Assembly: GCF_002567005.1 (NCBI RefSeq)
Contig: NZ_NUZU01000016.1
Location: 1 to 64,000 of the forward strand
DNA length: 64,000 bases
Direction: 5' to 3'
Source of the DNA: Bacillus sp. AFS073361
GTDB lineage: Bacteria; Bacillota; Bacilli; Bacillales; Cytobacillaceae
Within the stretch, counting starts at the first letter, position 1. The number at the start of each line of letters is the position of its first letter. Made by a program: the position numbers and the translations under genes. Below the pieces are notes generated by a model that ran no database searches, had not been told where the DNA came from, and saw nothing but the letters and a program-made list of their open reading frames with translations. Below are positions 7,847 to 14,705 of the stretch, one piece after another.

Positions 7847-8266
7847 ATGGATTTAAGAATACATAGTGATTTTTCTAAAGTAAATCTTGATGAAATGAAG
7901 GAAATTTATTCTTCTGTCGGGTGGACAAAGCATACAAAAGAGATTATCAAGCAAGTTTTTGAAGCAAGTAATGTCATAGCATTGGTTACAGTAAATGGTC
8001 GGATTATTGGATTTGGTAGGGCGATGACAGATGGTGTTTTTAATGCTGCAATTTATGACGTTATAGTACATCCAGAATTTCAAAAACAAGGGATAGCGAG
8101 ACAAATTATGGAGTATTTACTTGATAAACTCAGTAATATATCGTGCGTTCATTTAATCTCTACCTCTGGAAATGAAGATTTTTATAAGAAACTTGGATTA
8201 AAGAGAATTAAAACAGGAATGGCTAGGTACTTAAACCCTAATCTAGCCAGTGAGTATTTAGAATAA
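7847..8266 (+). CDS. GNAT-family N-acetyltransferase
   Basis: This 139-residue protein has SD GGGAGGGG before ATG 7847. The acetyl-CoA binding signature is visible: beta strand AIYDVIVHPEFQKQGIA (about residues 68-84) is the V-x-P-x-x-Q-x-x-G-I-G/A motif, followed by helix RQIMEYLLDKL. The C-terminal NEDFYKKLGLKRIKTGM is the usual last strand-helix. It is a stand-alone acetyltransferase of normal length with unknown substrate. It sits in a cargo segment between copies of a short dispersed repeat, so it was probably acquired separately. Confidence 0.88.
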   Translation: MDLRIHSDFSKVNLDEMKEIYSSVGWTKHTKEIIKQVFEASNVIALVTVNGRIIGFGRAMTDGVFNAAIYDVIVHPEFQKQGIARQIMEYLLDKLSNISCVHLISTSGNEDFYKKLGLKRIKTGMARYLNPNLASEYLE

Positions 8267-8367
8267 CCCTTTTTCTTGTTCCACTAACGAAGCAGGGTTT
8301 ACTTCAATACGTAGGCAGGAAAATAAAGATTATATGTAGAAGTTGGTTGAAATCGGAGGTGGGCTTA

Positions 8368-8931
8368 ATGCGACAATATGTATATCATATGGTACCCAGT
8401 GAGATGAAAGGTGACAAATTGATACCATTAAATTCTTTGGAGATTCATTATCCTCAACTGTATGAGAAATATACTAACAAGTATTTTGACCATCCTGAGA
8501 GGACCCAATTGCTTAGAAGACAAATTCCAAAACTAGATTGCTTATGGAATGATGTACTACATTTTTTACCTTTACATCCTCATTACGTTTACCGAGCTAT
8601 TACAGATTTAGAAATTAAAACTAAAGAAAAACAATCATTTTTTAAGATTCCCATTGAAAAACTGAAAAATAATAAAAATGCTGTATACCTTTACTCTCAA
8701 GATAAATACAAAGGTCCAGGGGAACTTATCGAAGAAGATGAAATAAAATTAATAAATATCGACGATTACAAAGAACTTTCAGACTTGCCTTTTTCTACAT
8801 TTCAATATTACAAAGATGAAAGTAGAAAAGGGAATAGATTTGGACTGTTTCCATATATCCCACATTTATTAAGTCTTGGGGAAGTCAAAATAAAAAATGT
8901 TGAAATAATAACTTGGAATGAACTTAAATAA
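8368..8931 (+). CDS. Hypothetical protein
   Basis: ATG 8368 has GGAGGTGGGC at good spacing and is preferred over in-frame starts upstream. The 187-residue product is soluble and rich in Tyr, Pro and Lys, with no Cys cluster or membrane segment. It contains RQYVYHMVPSEMKG at the start and HPHYVYRAITDLEIK in the middle. I do not recognise a family. It sits in the cargo segment just before the early-gene block and ends at a terminator. Confidence 0.55.
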   Translation: MRQYVYHMVPSEMKGDKLIPLNSLEIHYPQLYEKYTNKYFDHPERTQLLRRQIPKLDCLWNDVLHFLPLHPHYVYRAITDLEIKTKEKQSFFKIPIEKLKNNKNAVYLYSQDKYKGPGELIEEDEIKLINIDDYKELSDLPFSTFQYYKDESRKGNRFGLFPYIPHLLSLGEVKIKNVEIITWNELK

Positions 8932-8945
8932 GATTGTGAAGGAAT

Positions 8946-8979
8946 GTACTTACGCTAAAGGGTGCGTTACTTTAAGTGT
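8946..8979. repeat. Dispersed hairpin motif, copy 1
   Basis: The segment starts ACTTACGCTAAAGGG and ends GCGTTACTTTAAGT. It resembles 29190-29223, which has the same ends and central GTGCGTTA. Probably a small mobile or transcribed repeat. Confidence 0.45.
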
Positions 8980-8980
8980 A

Positions 8981-9007
8981 GAGATCATCATGTGATGGTC
9001 TTTTTTT
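8981..9007 (+). terminator. Intrinsic terminator
   Basis: AGATCATC pairs with GATGGTCT (one G-U) around a 4-base loop, followed by seven T. It separates the cargo segment from the early block. Confidence 0.8.
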
Positions 9008-9063
9008 AATTACATTATTAATATTAACATTAACTATGATATTAACTTTATAGTTAACATTAC
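9008..9063 (+). repeat. TTAAYN array 3
   Basis: About nine hexamer-phased TTAATA/TTAACA/TTAACT units immediately upstream of promoter box P1. Confidence 0.8.
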
Positions 9064-9088
9064 CAGGAGTAACTTTCGGTGCTCTATA

Positions 9089-9114
9089 TACATAGGTAGG
9101 TAAAATGTTAGGAT
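9089..9114 (+). promoter_or_regulatory. Promoter box P1 (26-bp conserved element)
   Basis: TACATAGGTAGGTAAAATG followed by TTAGGAT. TG-n-TAGGAT at its end could be an extended -10. The 26-bp block recurs at 10774, 20823 and 21438 with few changes. It lies between TTAAYN arrays 3 and 4. Confidence 0.7.
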
Positions 9115-9189
9115 ATATATATACCAAATAATAAATACAAAAACCGGAAGGAATTTACATCATTGTTAACCGATTTGGTGTTTAAGAGT

Positions 9190-9240
9190 CAATTAATATT
9201 AACATTAATATTAATATCATATTTAACTATAAAATTAATG
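9190..9240 (+). repeat. TTAAYN array 4
   Basis: About eight phased units between promoter box P1 and the gene at 9252. Confidence 0.8.
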
Positions 9241-9251
9241 GGGGCATTAAC

Positions 9252-9764
9252 ATGAATTACTATCAAGATTACAACAAGTTCGTGAAAATGAATGTAGAGA
9301 AAGTCGAAACACTAGGATTTAAAAATGGATTCAAGTTTGATGATTTTAAAAAGGGTGAGACGGTTTATTACTTTGATAGCCCGGCTCCGGCAAGAGAGCC
9401 TGAATTGAAGGAAGGAAAAGTAAAAAAGATTGTTAAAGCGAAAAACGCTGAGGGGAAAGATTGCATCCGACAAATTGAAGTGGAGAATGGGCCAAACGGT
9501 ATACGTAGTTTTCATAGCCATTATCAATTTGCGAATCACATTTTTAAAAAGGTAGCTGAGGAAGCTCCGGCAAAAACAACACTGGATGTCCTGGTCGAAG
9601 AAGCTTCTGCTGCTTTGTTTGATGGTGAGACACTGATCGTTGAGAGAGCGATGAGCGTAAAAAATCCGAAGGTTAAAGAATTACTGGCTGAGGGTTGGGT
9701 TTGGGTAGGAAAAGAATGGAACGCTGCTAAGAATATGTATCTGGCAACGTTGGTGAGGGGGTAA
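9252..9764 (+). CDS. Hypothetical early protein
   Basis: This 170-residue protein follows a GGGGC SD directly after a repeat array. The N-terminal half (about 30-95) has the beta-rich KGETVYYFDSPAPAREPELK region, and the C-terminal part is helical and Ala-rich. No known motif. It is the first gene after promoter box P1 and its stop overlaps the next ORF, so it heads an early operon. Confidence 0.55.
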   Translation: MNYYQDYNKFVKMNVEKVETLGFKNGFKFDDFKKGETVYYFDSPAPAREPELKEGKVKKIVKAKNAEGKDCIRQIEVENGPNGIRSFHSHYQFANHIFKKVAEEAPAKTTLDVLVEEASAALFDGETLIVERAMSVKNPKVKELLAEGWVWVGKEWNAAKNMYLATLVRG

Positions 9765-9769
9765 TGAAC

Positions 9770-10267
9770 ATGAAACAGACATACGAAGTGTGGAGTAATA
9801 ATCACTATATAGAGACAATTGGAGACGAGTACCAGGTAAGAGAGTGGTTTGAGGAGAAATTACAAGAGGAGCTAGGATTTTTCGTAATGCTCCAGGAATA
9901 CACGGAAGATACGGAATTTAAGATTTATCTCCATTCTAAAAACCAGGAGGATTTGGAAGATTCCGAGTTGGAATTGTTGGATGAAATGGGATTGGATTTT
10001 TTCAATGATGATAAAACTTGGAGGGTGTTGCAGGACTTCTTTTATGTGTATGTGTATGACAATCGGCATTATCCATTTACTGAATTGAATCTGAAAGCGA
10101 AAAGAACAGCCGTGAAGGAATTTTTAGTGGACCATGAAGCATTTTTCAGAGTGGACGAAAATGATAATTGTAGTTTTGTAGAGGCGTACCATACGTTGCT
10201 CAGAGAAAATAAGCGGCACAAATATGATAGTCAGGGAATTTTGGTATCAAATGGAGGGATGTATTAA
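9770..10267 (+). CDS. Hypothetical acidic protein (possible antirestriction-type DNA mimic)
   Basis: ATG 9770 has the SD (GGTGAGGGGG) at proper spacing; ATG 9764 is too close. The 165-residue product is strongly acidic with many aromatics (ELELLDEMGLDFFNDDKTW near the centre). The size and acidity recall ArdA-type DNA mimics, but I do not see a clear family signature, so this remains a guess from composition. It is coupled to the next gene by TAATG. Confidence 0.5.
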   Translation: MKQTYEVWSNNHYIETIGDEYQVREWFEEKLQEELGFFVMLQEYTEDTEFKIYLHSKNQEDLEDSELELLDEMGLDFFNDDKTWRVLQDFFYVYVYDNRHYPFTELNLKAKRTAVKEFLVDHEAFFRVDENDNCSFVEAYHTLLRENKRHKYDSQGILVSNGGMY

Positions 10268-10437
10268 TGGATGAAGCATTGGAATATGTAAGAGAGTTAT
10301 GCGAGGAATTAGGTTGGGATTATGAAATTGTGAAGGATGATTTTCTTATCTATATTGAACAAACCGGAGCAGAAAATTACAAGTCTGCGGCCGTTGAATA
10401 CATCGAAGAAACATTACATCAAGGAGAGGAATTTTAA
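10267..10437 (+). CDS. Small acidic hypothetical protein
   Basis: This 56-residue protein begins MDEALEYVRELCEELGWDYE, starts at the ATG overlapping the previous stop, and ends two bases before the next gene. Predicted helix-strand-helix, with no recognised family. Too short for a routine ORF cutoff but well placed in the operon. Confidence 0.6.
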   Translation: MDEALEYVRELCEELGWDYEIVKDDFLIYIEQTGAENYKSAAVEYIEETLHQGEEF

Positions 10438-10438
10438 A

Positions 10439-10699
10439 ATGACATTTAAGAACTGGCTTCAACGATTGGTAAAAGAAAAAGGTTTGCAAAATGAGGTGTT
10501 CACGGTTGGATGGCAAGGTCAATTCCATGTGGTGGAAATGGATTACTTGATTGAGTTCCTAAGTGGATTGGATAGAGATAACCGTGATCGTGTGAAAGAC
10601 ACGCTGGTGTGGATTGATTATAAGAACGGTGACATAGGGCATTTCCTCAATCATTGTGCTGAGGGTTATATCAAATTTGTATATGCTGCAGCCTTGTAG
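10439..10699 (+). CDS. Hypothetical protein
   Basis: ATG 10439 is chosen because it follows AAGGAG and sits one base after the preceding stop. An upstream in-frame start at 10337 would overlap the previous gene in another frame. The 86-residue product (MTFKNWLQRLVKEKGL...) has no recognised domain. It is the last gene of this early cluster, before array 5. Confidence 0.6.
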   Translation: MTFKNWLQRLVKEKGLQNEVFTVGWQGQFHVVEMDYLIEFLSGLDRDNRDRVKDTLVWIDYKNGDIGHFLNHCAEGYIKFVYAAAL

Positions 10700-10706
10700 A
10701 GCTCGG

Positions 10707-10760
10707 TGTTAATGTTAATGGTAGTGTTAATTTTAGTGTTAATATTACCATTAACTAATT
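10707..10760 (+). repeat. TTAAYN array 5
   Basis: Phased TTAATG/TTAATT/TTAATA/TTAACT units between the stop at 10699 and promoter box P2. Confidence 0.8.
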
Positions 10761-10773
10761 GCGGTAAACACTG

Positions 10774-10799
10774 TACATAGGTAGGTAACGTGTTAGGAT
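10774..10799 (+). promoter_or_regulatory. Promoter box P2
   Basis: TACATAGGTAGGTAACGTG followed by TTAGGAT. The upstream CGGTAAACACTG is shared with P3. The box lies 43 bp before the small gene at 10842. Confidence 0.7.
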
Positions 10800-10841
10800 G
10801 ATGATATACCAAATAACACATATCACTTGGAGGAATGGAAA

Positions 10842-10988
10842 ATGAAAAAAATGTCTCAGCAAGAAATCAGAGAAGCCGTAGCAGAAATGATTCAAATGTT
10901 TTGGGCAATGAGAGCAAATGGTGAGATTATCTCAAAAGAAATGGAAATGGAGTATAAAGCGCTTCTTAACAAAGTAAAGTCGATATAA
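10842..10988 (+). CDS. Small early protein (48 residues)
   Basis: ATG 10842 follows TTGGAGG, and the 48-residue helical product starts MKKMSQQEIREAVAEMIQ. It is the first coding sequence behind promoter box P2. No family recognised; a leader or regulatory peptide is possible. Confidence 0.55.
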   Translation: MKKMSQQEIREAVAEMIQMFWAMRANGEIISKEMEMEYKALLNKVKSI

Positions 10989-11023
10989 CATTAACATTAA
11001 TATTAACATTAATAATAGTATTA
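10986..11023 (+). repeat. TTAAYN array 6
   Basis: About six clean TTAACA/TTAATA units starting at the stop codon of the 48-residue gene and ahead of ardC. Confidence 0.8.
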
Positions 11024-11079
11024 GGTTTCCCGGGCTGACTACCTGGAAGGCTCACACATCATATGGAGGATGATTATAA

Positions 11080-11910
11080 ATGACTAACTCAACAATTTAC
11101 GAAATGGTTACGAACCAAATTATTGAGCAGCTTGAAAAGGGCGTAATTCCGTGGAAAAAATCATGGGTAAGCGGTGGAGCAGTGAATTGGAAAACGCAAA
11201 AAGGATATAGAGGTATCAATGTGATGCTGCTGCCTCCAGGAGAATACGCTACGTTCAAACAGATTGCAGAGGCCGGGGGCAAAGTGAAAAAAGGAGCGAA
11301 GTCCAGTATCGTTGTTTTCTGGAAGTGGCTCGAAAAAGAGGAAAACGGAAAAATCGAGAAGGTTCCGTTACTCCGGTATTATAGAGTGTTCGATATTAAT
11401 AGCCAGGTGGAAGGTCTGAATAGCAAACGTCAGGCACAGACATTCGAGCATGATCCAATCGAAAAGGCTGAGGAGATTATAAAGGGCTATGTAAATTCTC
11501 CGACTGTTGGATTTAGTTCGGGTGGTGCTTATTATCAGCCGAGCATGGACCATGTGAACATGCCACCGATGAAGGATTTCTTTTCGGCAGAGGAATTTTA
11601 TACAACGTTTTTCCACGAACTCGCACATTCAACTGGCCACAAAAGCCGTTTGGATAGAGACGGAATCACTGGAACACATCGCTTTGGGTCTGAGGATTAT
11701 TCCAAAGAGGAACTCGTGGCTGAGTTTACAGCCTCCATGTTAGCCGGGGTTTGCGGAATTGAGCAAAAGACATTAGAGAATGCTGCGGCTTACATTCAGT
11801 CCTGGTTGCGTGTGTTGAAAGATGATAAAACGCTATTGGTGAAAGCTGGGAGCCAAGCTCAAAAGGCTGCTGATTACATCCTGGGCGTTAAATGGGAGGC
11901 TGCTGAATAA
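11080..11910 (+). CDS. ardC: ArdC-like antirestriction protein with zincin domain
   Basis: This 276-residue protein follows ATGGAGGATG. The N-terminal 120 residues carry the ArdC/DUF1738 ssDNA-binding domain (IIEQLEKGVIPWKKSW, then YRGINVMLLPP). The C-terminal half has a metallopeptidase HELAHSTGH motif (about 179-187) and a downstream EELVAEFTASML helix likely to supply the third ligand. ArdC proteins from conjugative plasmids and phages protect incoming DNA from restriction. It sits in the early region, as expected for DNA-entry defence evasion. The coupled next gene encodes a small Cys-rich protein. Confidence 0.88.
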   Translation: MTNSTIYEMVTNQIIEQLEKGVIPWKKSWVSGGAVNWKTQKGYRGINVMLLPPGEYATFKQIAEAGGKVKKGAKSSIVVFWKWLEKEENGKIEKVPLLRYYRVFDINSQVEGLNSKRQAQTFEHDPIEKAEEIIKGYVNSPTVGFSSGGAYYQPSMDHVNMPPMKDFFSAEEFYTTFFHELAHSTGHKSRLDRDGITGTHRFGSEDYSKEELVAEFTASMLAGVCGIEQKTLENAAAYIQSWLRVLKDDKTLLVKAGSQAQKAADYILGVKWEAAE

Positions 11911-12074
11911 TGAGAGAGCCGAATGAAGGTTGTTATAGGTATTGTCCGAGTTGCGGAAAAAGGTATTGGTGCAGTGACGGTTATCCGTTCTGCGCTGATG
12001 CTTGTGAGGATGAATACGAGAGAGGGGAAGCTCCAGGATACGATGAAGAATATTATGATGAAACACACTATTAG
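11910..12074 (+). CDS. Small Cys-rich protein
   Basis: This 54-residue protein starts at the ATG overlapping the ardC stop. The motif YCPSCGKRYWCSDGYPFC followed by ADACEDEYER gives a compact zinc-binding module with a very acidic tail. Unknown function; it is probably co-translated with ArdC. An intrinsic terminator follows. Confidence 0.65.
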   Translation: MREPNEGCYRYCPSCGKRYWCSDGYPFCADACEDEYERGEAPGYDEEYYDETHY

Positions 12075-12104
12075 AATAGCCGAATGGCTGTTCTATTTTT
12101 TTTT
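12073..12104 (+). terminator. Intrinsic terminator after the ardC operon
   Basis: AGAATAGCC pairs with GGCTGTTCT (one G-U), followed by a long T run. Confidence 0.85.
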
Positions 12105-12202
12105 GAGTATTCTAACAAATGATTCGGAAAAATGTTGTCAAGGTCAACAAAATTAAGATACAATTAGAGGACGCTATTGGAGATGTAGGGGGTCTTTGGA
12201 AA

Positions 12203-13216
12203 ATGAAATTGGTCAATATTGCCGAAAGATTTAAAGACAAAAAAGAGATAATCCATCAAATAGCCCAGATTGCTCCTGAGATACTATTGTCTAAAAATAT
12301 AGGGGAAATGGTCGAGAAGCTAGGTAATATAGGGGCGGTTACACTGGAGGAAAAAACTTATTGCGAAATGAGGCTCCAGGCAAAGAAAATTTGTTTAATG
12401 GTCGAATTAATTTTTAAGAGACACGGCATTGAAGGGTTTTCCGGTTTGAATTTCGTAGATAGAGAGAATGAGTACAAACTTGGGAAATTGGTTGTGGTGT
12501 CGCATCCACATTTACCACACGAATTTGTTGATCATTTCGATGGGAAGGAAATACTACCGTTCGGTGGTTCCTGCGCTCGGTCAATGGTACTGAATAGAGT
12601 TGTAGAGGTACAAAATATAGAAAACTCTCTTTTATTCAGTGACGAGCAAGTTCGCATGATGAAGAAGTTTGGGTTTTACTCGAACATATCGTTTCCTATT
12701 CATTATGATAATGGGGAATTGATAGGGTCACTGTTTTTCATTCATGGTACGAAGAAGGAAATTTGTGAGGAATCGAAAGCGGAGATCCGGGAACTGATTG
12801 TGAACTTGGAACATATTTTGACGTTGCTGCAAGAAGGATGGTCCAATAAAGAGATTATTTGTTTCAAAGGAATTATGACAACAGACTTTATAATGGCGTA
12901 TGTGGAGCCAATTTGTGAGGATATGATTGGATACGGCCCACAAGATATGTTTTATACAAAGTCATTGGAATTTTTCATACATCCGGACGATAAGGAAAGA
13001 GTATATAAAAACTTACAACCTTTACATGATGGGAAATCTGCGAGAACCTTGTTCCGATGCATAACAAGAAAGGGAACATATGTCACGTTAGAAATGCTCT
13101 GTGTACCGGTAAAAGAGCTCGGTGGAGATATCCGGTATATTGAAAATTACGTTATGCTCAATACAGATTCATGCAAGGGTTTTGATAATTTGCTCCAAGA
13201 AAAAATGGCTCACTAA
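12203..13216 (+). CDS. Orphan GAF/PAS sensor-like protein
   Basis: ATG 12203 has TAGGGGG upstream and is preferred over 12119, which would overlap sequence after the terminator. The 337-residue product has a GAF-like region at about 70-205 (FGGSCARSMVLNRVVEVQNI and FYSNISFPIHYDNGELIGSL) and a PAS-like region at about 225-320 (MIGYGPQDMFYTKSLEFFIH, with DDKERVYKNLQ). There is no HTH, kinase or cyclase output domain. Such an input-only protein next to a lysogeny switch might signal to the repressor, but that is inference. Confidence 0.65.
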   Translation: MKLVNIAERFKDKKEIIHQIAQIAPEILLSKNIGEMVEKLGNIGAVTLEEKTYCEMRLQAKKICLMVELIFKRHGIEGFSGLNFVDRENEYKLGKLVVVSHPHLPHEFVDHFDGKEILPFGGSCARSMVLNRVVEVQNIENSLLFSDEQVRMMKKFGFYSNISFPIHYDNGELIGSLFFIHGTKKEICEESKAEIRELIVNLEHILTLLQEGWSNKEIICFKGIMTTDFIMAYVEPICEDMIGYGPQDMFYTKSLEFFIHPDDKERVYKNLQPLHDGKSARTLFRCITRKGTYVTLEMLCVPVKELGGDIRYIENYVMLNTDSCKGFDNLLQEKMAH

Positions 13217-13234
13217 AATAGTGGGCCTTTTTTT
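13207..13234. terminator. Convergent terminator
   Basis: GGCTCACT pairs with AGTGGGCC around a 5-base loop, then T7. It ends the GAF/PAS gene and abuts the oppositely oriented repressor gene. Confidence 0.8.
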
Positions 13235-13646
13235 ATTCATCGTTTGATGGTTTTGAATCATCTAATTTGGGTAATCTTTCACGGAGTACAATGGTAAATA
13301 AGTCTCTCAATGGTTTTAAGTCCTCATGTGTTAAGGGGATTCCATTCCAATTTAAGTCGTGAATGGTTCTAAGGTATTCTTCTATGTTGTGTGTTGGTTC
13401 TTTAGGGTCCGGGTTATCGGTTAAACCAATCAAATAATCTGTGGATGTATTGAGACATGCTGCTACTCTAGAGAGCGTTTCGATAGGAGGAAATCGTTCC
13501 TGGGTTTCATACCCGGCATAGGTAGATCGTGCGATTCCAACCTGTTCTGCTATATCTTGCATGGTGTAGTCTCGTGACAAACGGAGAGCCTTTAAACGCT
13601 TCCCGAACTGCCGAGCTCGTTCTTTGTTCTGAATTTCTTCTGTCAT
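13233..13646 (-). CDS. Xre-type phage repressor (CI-like)
   Basis: ATG at 13646 is preceded on the minus strand by AGGTGGGG at 6 bp; the longer in-frame start lacks an SD. The 137-residue product has an N-terminal HTH_3 domain (about 12-66: FGKRLKALRLSRDYTMQDIA, then VGIARSTYAGYE) with the usual LNTSTDYLIGLTDNP end, and a short C-terminal domain without a protease motif. It is divergent from a Cro-like gene. I infer that it maintains lysogeny by binding the GTTGA-N5-TCAAC operators in between. Confidence 0.82.
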   Translation of the reverse strand: MTEEIQNKERARQFGKRLKALRLSRDYTMQDIAEQVGIARSTYAGYETQERFPPIETLSRVAACLNTSTDYLIGLTDNPDPKEPTHNIEEYLRTIHDLNWNGIPLTHEDLKPLRDLFTIVLRERLPKLDDSKPSNDE

Positions 13647-13806
13647 AGTTTTCCCCACCTGGTTACGAGTTTTGAATGCCCCAATTTGTTGAAAGCTGCA
13701 AACCAAAAGAAAATTTCACGCACCGTACCGTAATAAAAAAAATATACCCTTTGGTCCATAAAGTCAAACAAATAAACGGTATCATTAGTAATATTGTCCT
13801 ATAAAT

Positions 13807-13821
13807 GTTGAAGAACTCAAA
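13807..13821. promoter_or_regulatory. Operator O1 (GTTGA-N5-TCAAA)
   Basis: GTTGAAGAACTCAAA differs from the symmetric form by one base. Likely repressor site nearest the repressor gene. Confidence 0.6.
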
Positions 13822-13945
13822 ATGATATATTCATTTTATGTTAGATACTATCATTTGTCTATATAGAGACAAATTAAAATTTGATTAAAAACTCAACATT
13901 TTTATGCGTTTTTTCGCAAAAAAAAGGCTTTATTCTCTGTACAAC

Positions 13946-13960
13946 GTTGAGTTACTCAAC
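13946..13960. promoter_or_regulatory. Operator O2 (GTTGA-N5-TCAAC)
   Basis: GTTGAGTTACTCAAC is a symmetric 15-mer immediately before the TATAAT at 13961, so binding would block the rightward promoter. Confidence 0.7.
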
Positions 13961-13981
13961 TATAATAAAGGTATACTAAAT

Positions 13982-13996
13982 GTTGATAATATCAAC
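13982..13996. promoter_or_regulatory. Operator O3 (GTTGA-N5-TCAAC)
   Basis: GTTGATAATATCAAC lies between the rightward promoter and the Cro-like start, near the transcription start. Confidence 0.65.
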
Positions 13997-14012
13997 AAAA
14001 GAGGGGGATAAC

Positions 14013-14240
14013 TTGAAAAGACACTGGATGGTTAGCCATCGGAAAGAAGAAGGGTTAACACAGGATGAATTAGCGAAGTTACTCGGAATATCAAGGAGTT
14101 ACTACACGCAGATTGAAAATGGTACCCACAATCCAAGTGGGGCGTTGGCGTTGAAAATGTCAAACTTTTTCGATGTCGAAATGAGTAAATTTTTTTATGT
14201 CGAATGTTGCGATACTCAAACATTAAAGGAGGTGAAATGA
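14013..14240 (+). CDS. Cro-like Xre-family regulator
   Basis: TTG 14013 is chosen because GAGGGGG lies 6 bp before it; the upstream ATG 13980 overlaps operator O3. The roughly 75-residue product is essentially one HTH_3 domain (RKEEGLTQDELAKLLGISRS, then YYTQIENGTHNPSG). Size and divergent position match Cro or an early activator. Its 3' end carries the AAAGGAGGTG SD of the next small gene. Confidence 0.78.
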   Translation: MKRHWMVSHRKEEGLTQDELAKLLGISRSYYTQIENGTHNPSGALALKMSNFFDVEMSKFFYVECCDTQTLKEVK

Positions 14241-14354
14241 TTGCTCATTTCCAATTCAGAATGGAGAAAGTTATCGCAAATTCAGAAACTAGAAAAAATC
14301 ATGGAAGCATACAAGTCAAACGGAAAGAGGTGGCAAAATCTTGAGAGAAATTGA
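14241..14354 (+). CDS. Small basic protein (37 residues, TTG start)
   Basis: AAAGGAGGTG lies 6 bp before TTG 14241, whereas ATG 14237 is only 2 bp from it. The 37-residue product has NSEWRKLSQIQKLEKIMEAY as its core. Its own 3' end carries the SD of the following gene. No family recognised. Confidence 0.45.
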   Translation: MLISNSEWRKLSQIQKLEKIMEAYKSNGKRWQNLERN

Positions 14355-14646
14355 AAACCCGATGGTCATAGATCGTTTATGGCATAACACGGTAAGCGAT
14401 GATTATTTCGCTGATGTACTGGATTTAGATGAAAATGTTAACTGCTGCATTTGTGGTGAGGAGAATTACAAAGAGGAGGCAAACGAGAGTGAAATTTGGG
14501 AAGATACTTATTTATGCGACAGTGGGCATTGTCACAACATACATTATCAAGGCTGGTCGGAAAGCGTTGAACTCGGGCGGTACTACAAAATAGAAAAGAG
14601 CATTCACCGGGCAAGTGAACACTCTTTCATGGGCAAACAAATATAA
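14341..14646 (+). CDS. Cys-rich hypothetical protein (TTG start)
   Basis: TTG 14341 has AAAGAGGTGG upstream. The 101-residue product contains CCICGEEN (about 35-42) and CDSGHCHNIHYQGW (about 59-72), a probable zinc-binding pair, in an acidic N-terminal half. Unknown function; it is the third gene of the early rightward operon. Confidence 0.6.
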   Translation: MREIENPMVIDRLWHNTVSDDYFADVLDLDENVNCCICGEENYKEEANESEIWEDTYLCDSGHCHNIHYQGWSESVELGRYYKIEKSIHRASEHSFMGKQI

Positions 14647-14671
14647 GTTCAGACAAATTTTATCATATTTA

Positions 14672-14692
14672 GCCGTAATCTGACAATACGGC
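14672..14692. promoter_or_regulatory. Hairpin before the ATPase gene
   Basis: GCCGTA and TACGGC arms lie just upstream of the CAGGAGG SD of the ATPase gene. It may modulate translation or be a weak processing site. Confidence 0.35.
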
Positions 14693-14705
14693 ACCAGGAG
14701 GAAAA

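Larger units (their letters stand above)
13647..14012. promoter_or_regulatory. Lysogeny-switch control region
   Basis: The divergent gap holds three 15-bp operators (13807, 13946, 13982). A Cro-side promoter is visible as TGTACA (13938-13943), 17 bp, TATAAT (13961-13966), and operator 13946 lies in its spacer. There is also an inverted repeat ATTTGTCT/AGACAAAT near 13853-13874. Confidence 0.65.

Noticed and set aside
9008-9240. TTAAYN arrays considered as a CRISPR array
   Set aside because: Units are 6 bp and contiguous, with no spacer of constant length and no cas genes.
9008-11023. TTAAYN arrays considered as replication iterons only
   Set aside because: Iterons would cluster near repA or oriV; these are spread over about 56 kb and sit ahead of genes. 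A role for one of them in replication is still possible.
12105-12202. Start of the GAF/PAS gene at 12119
   Set aside because: No SD there; TAGGGGG lies before ATG 12203.
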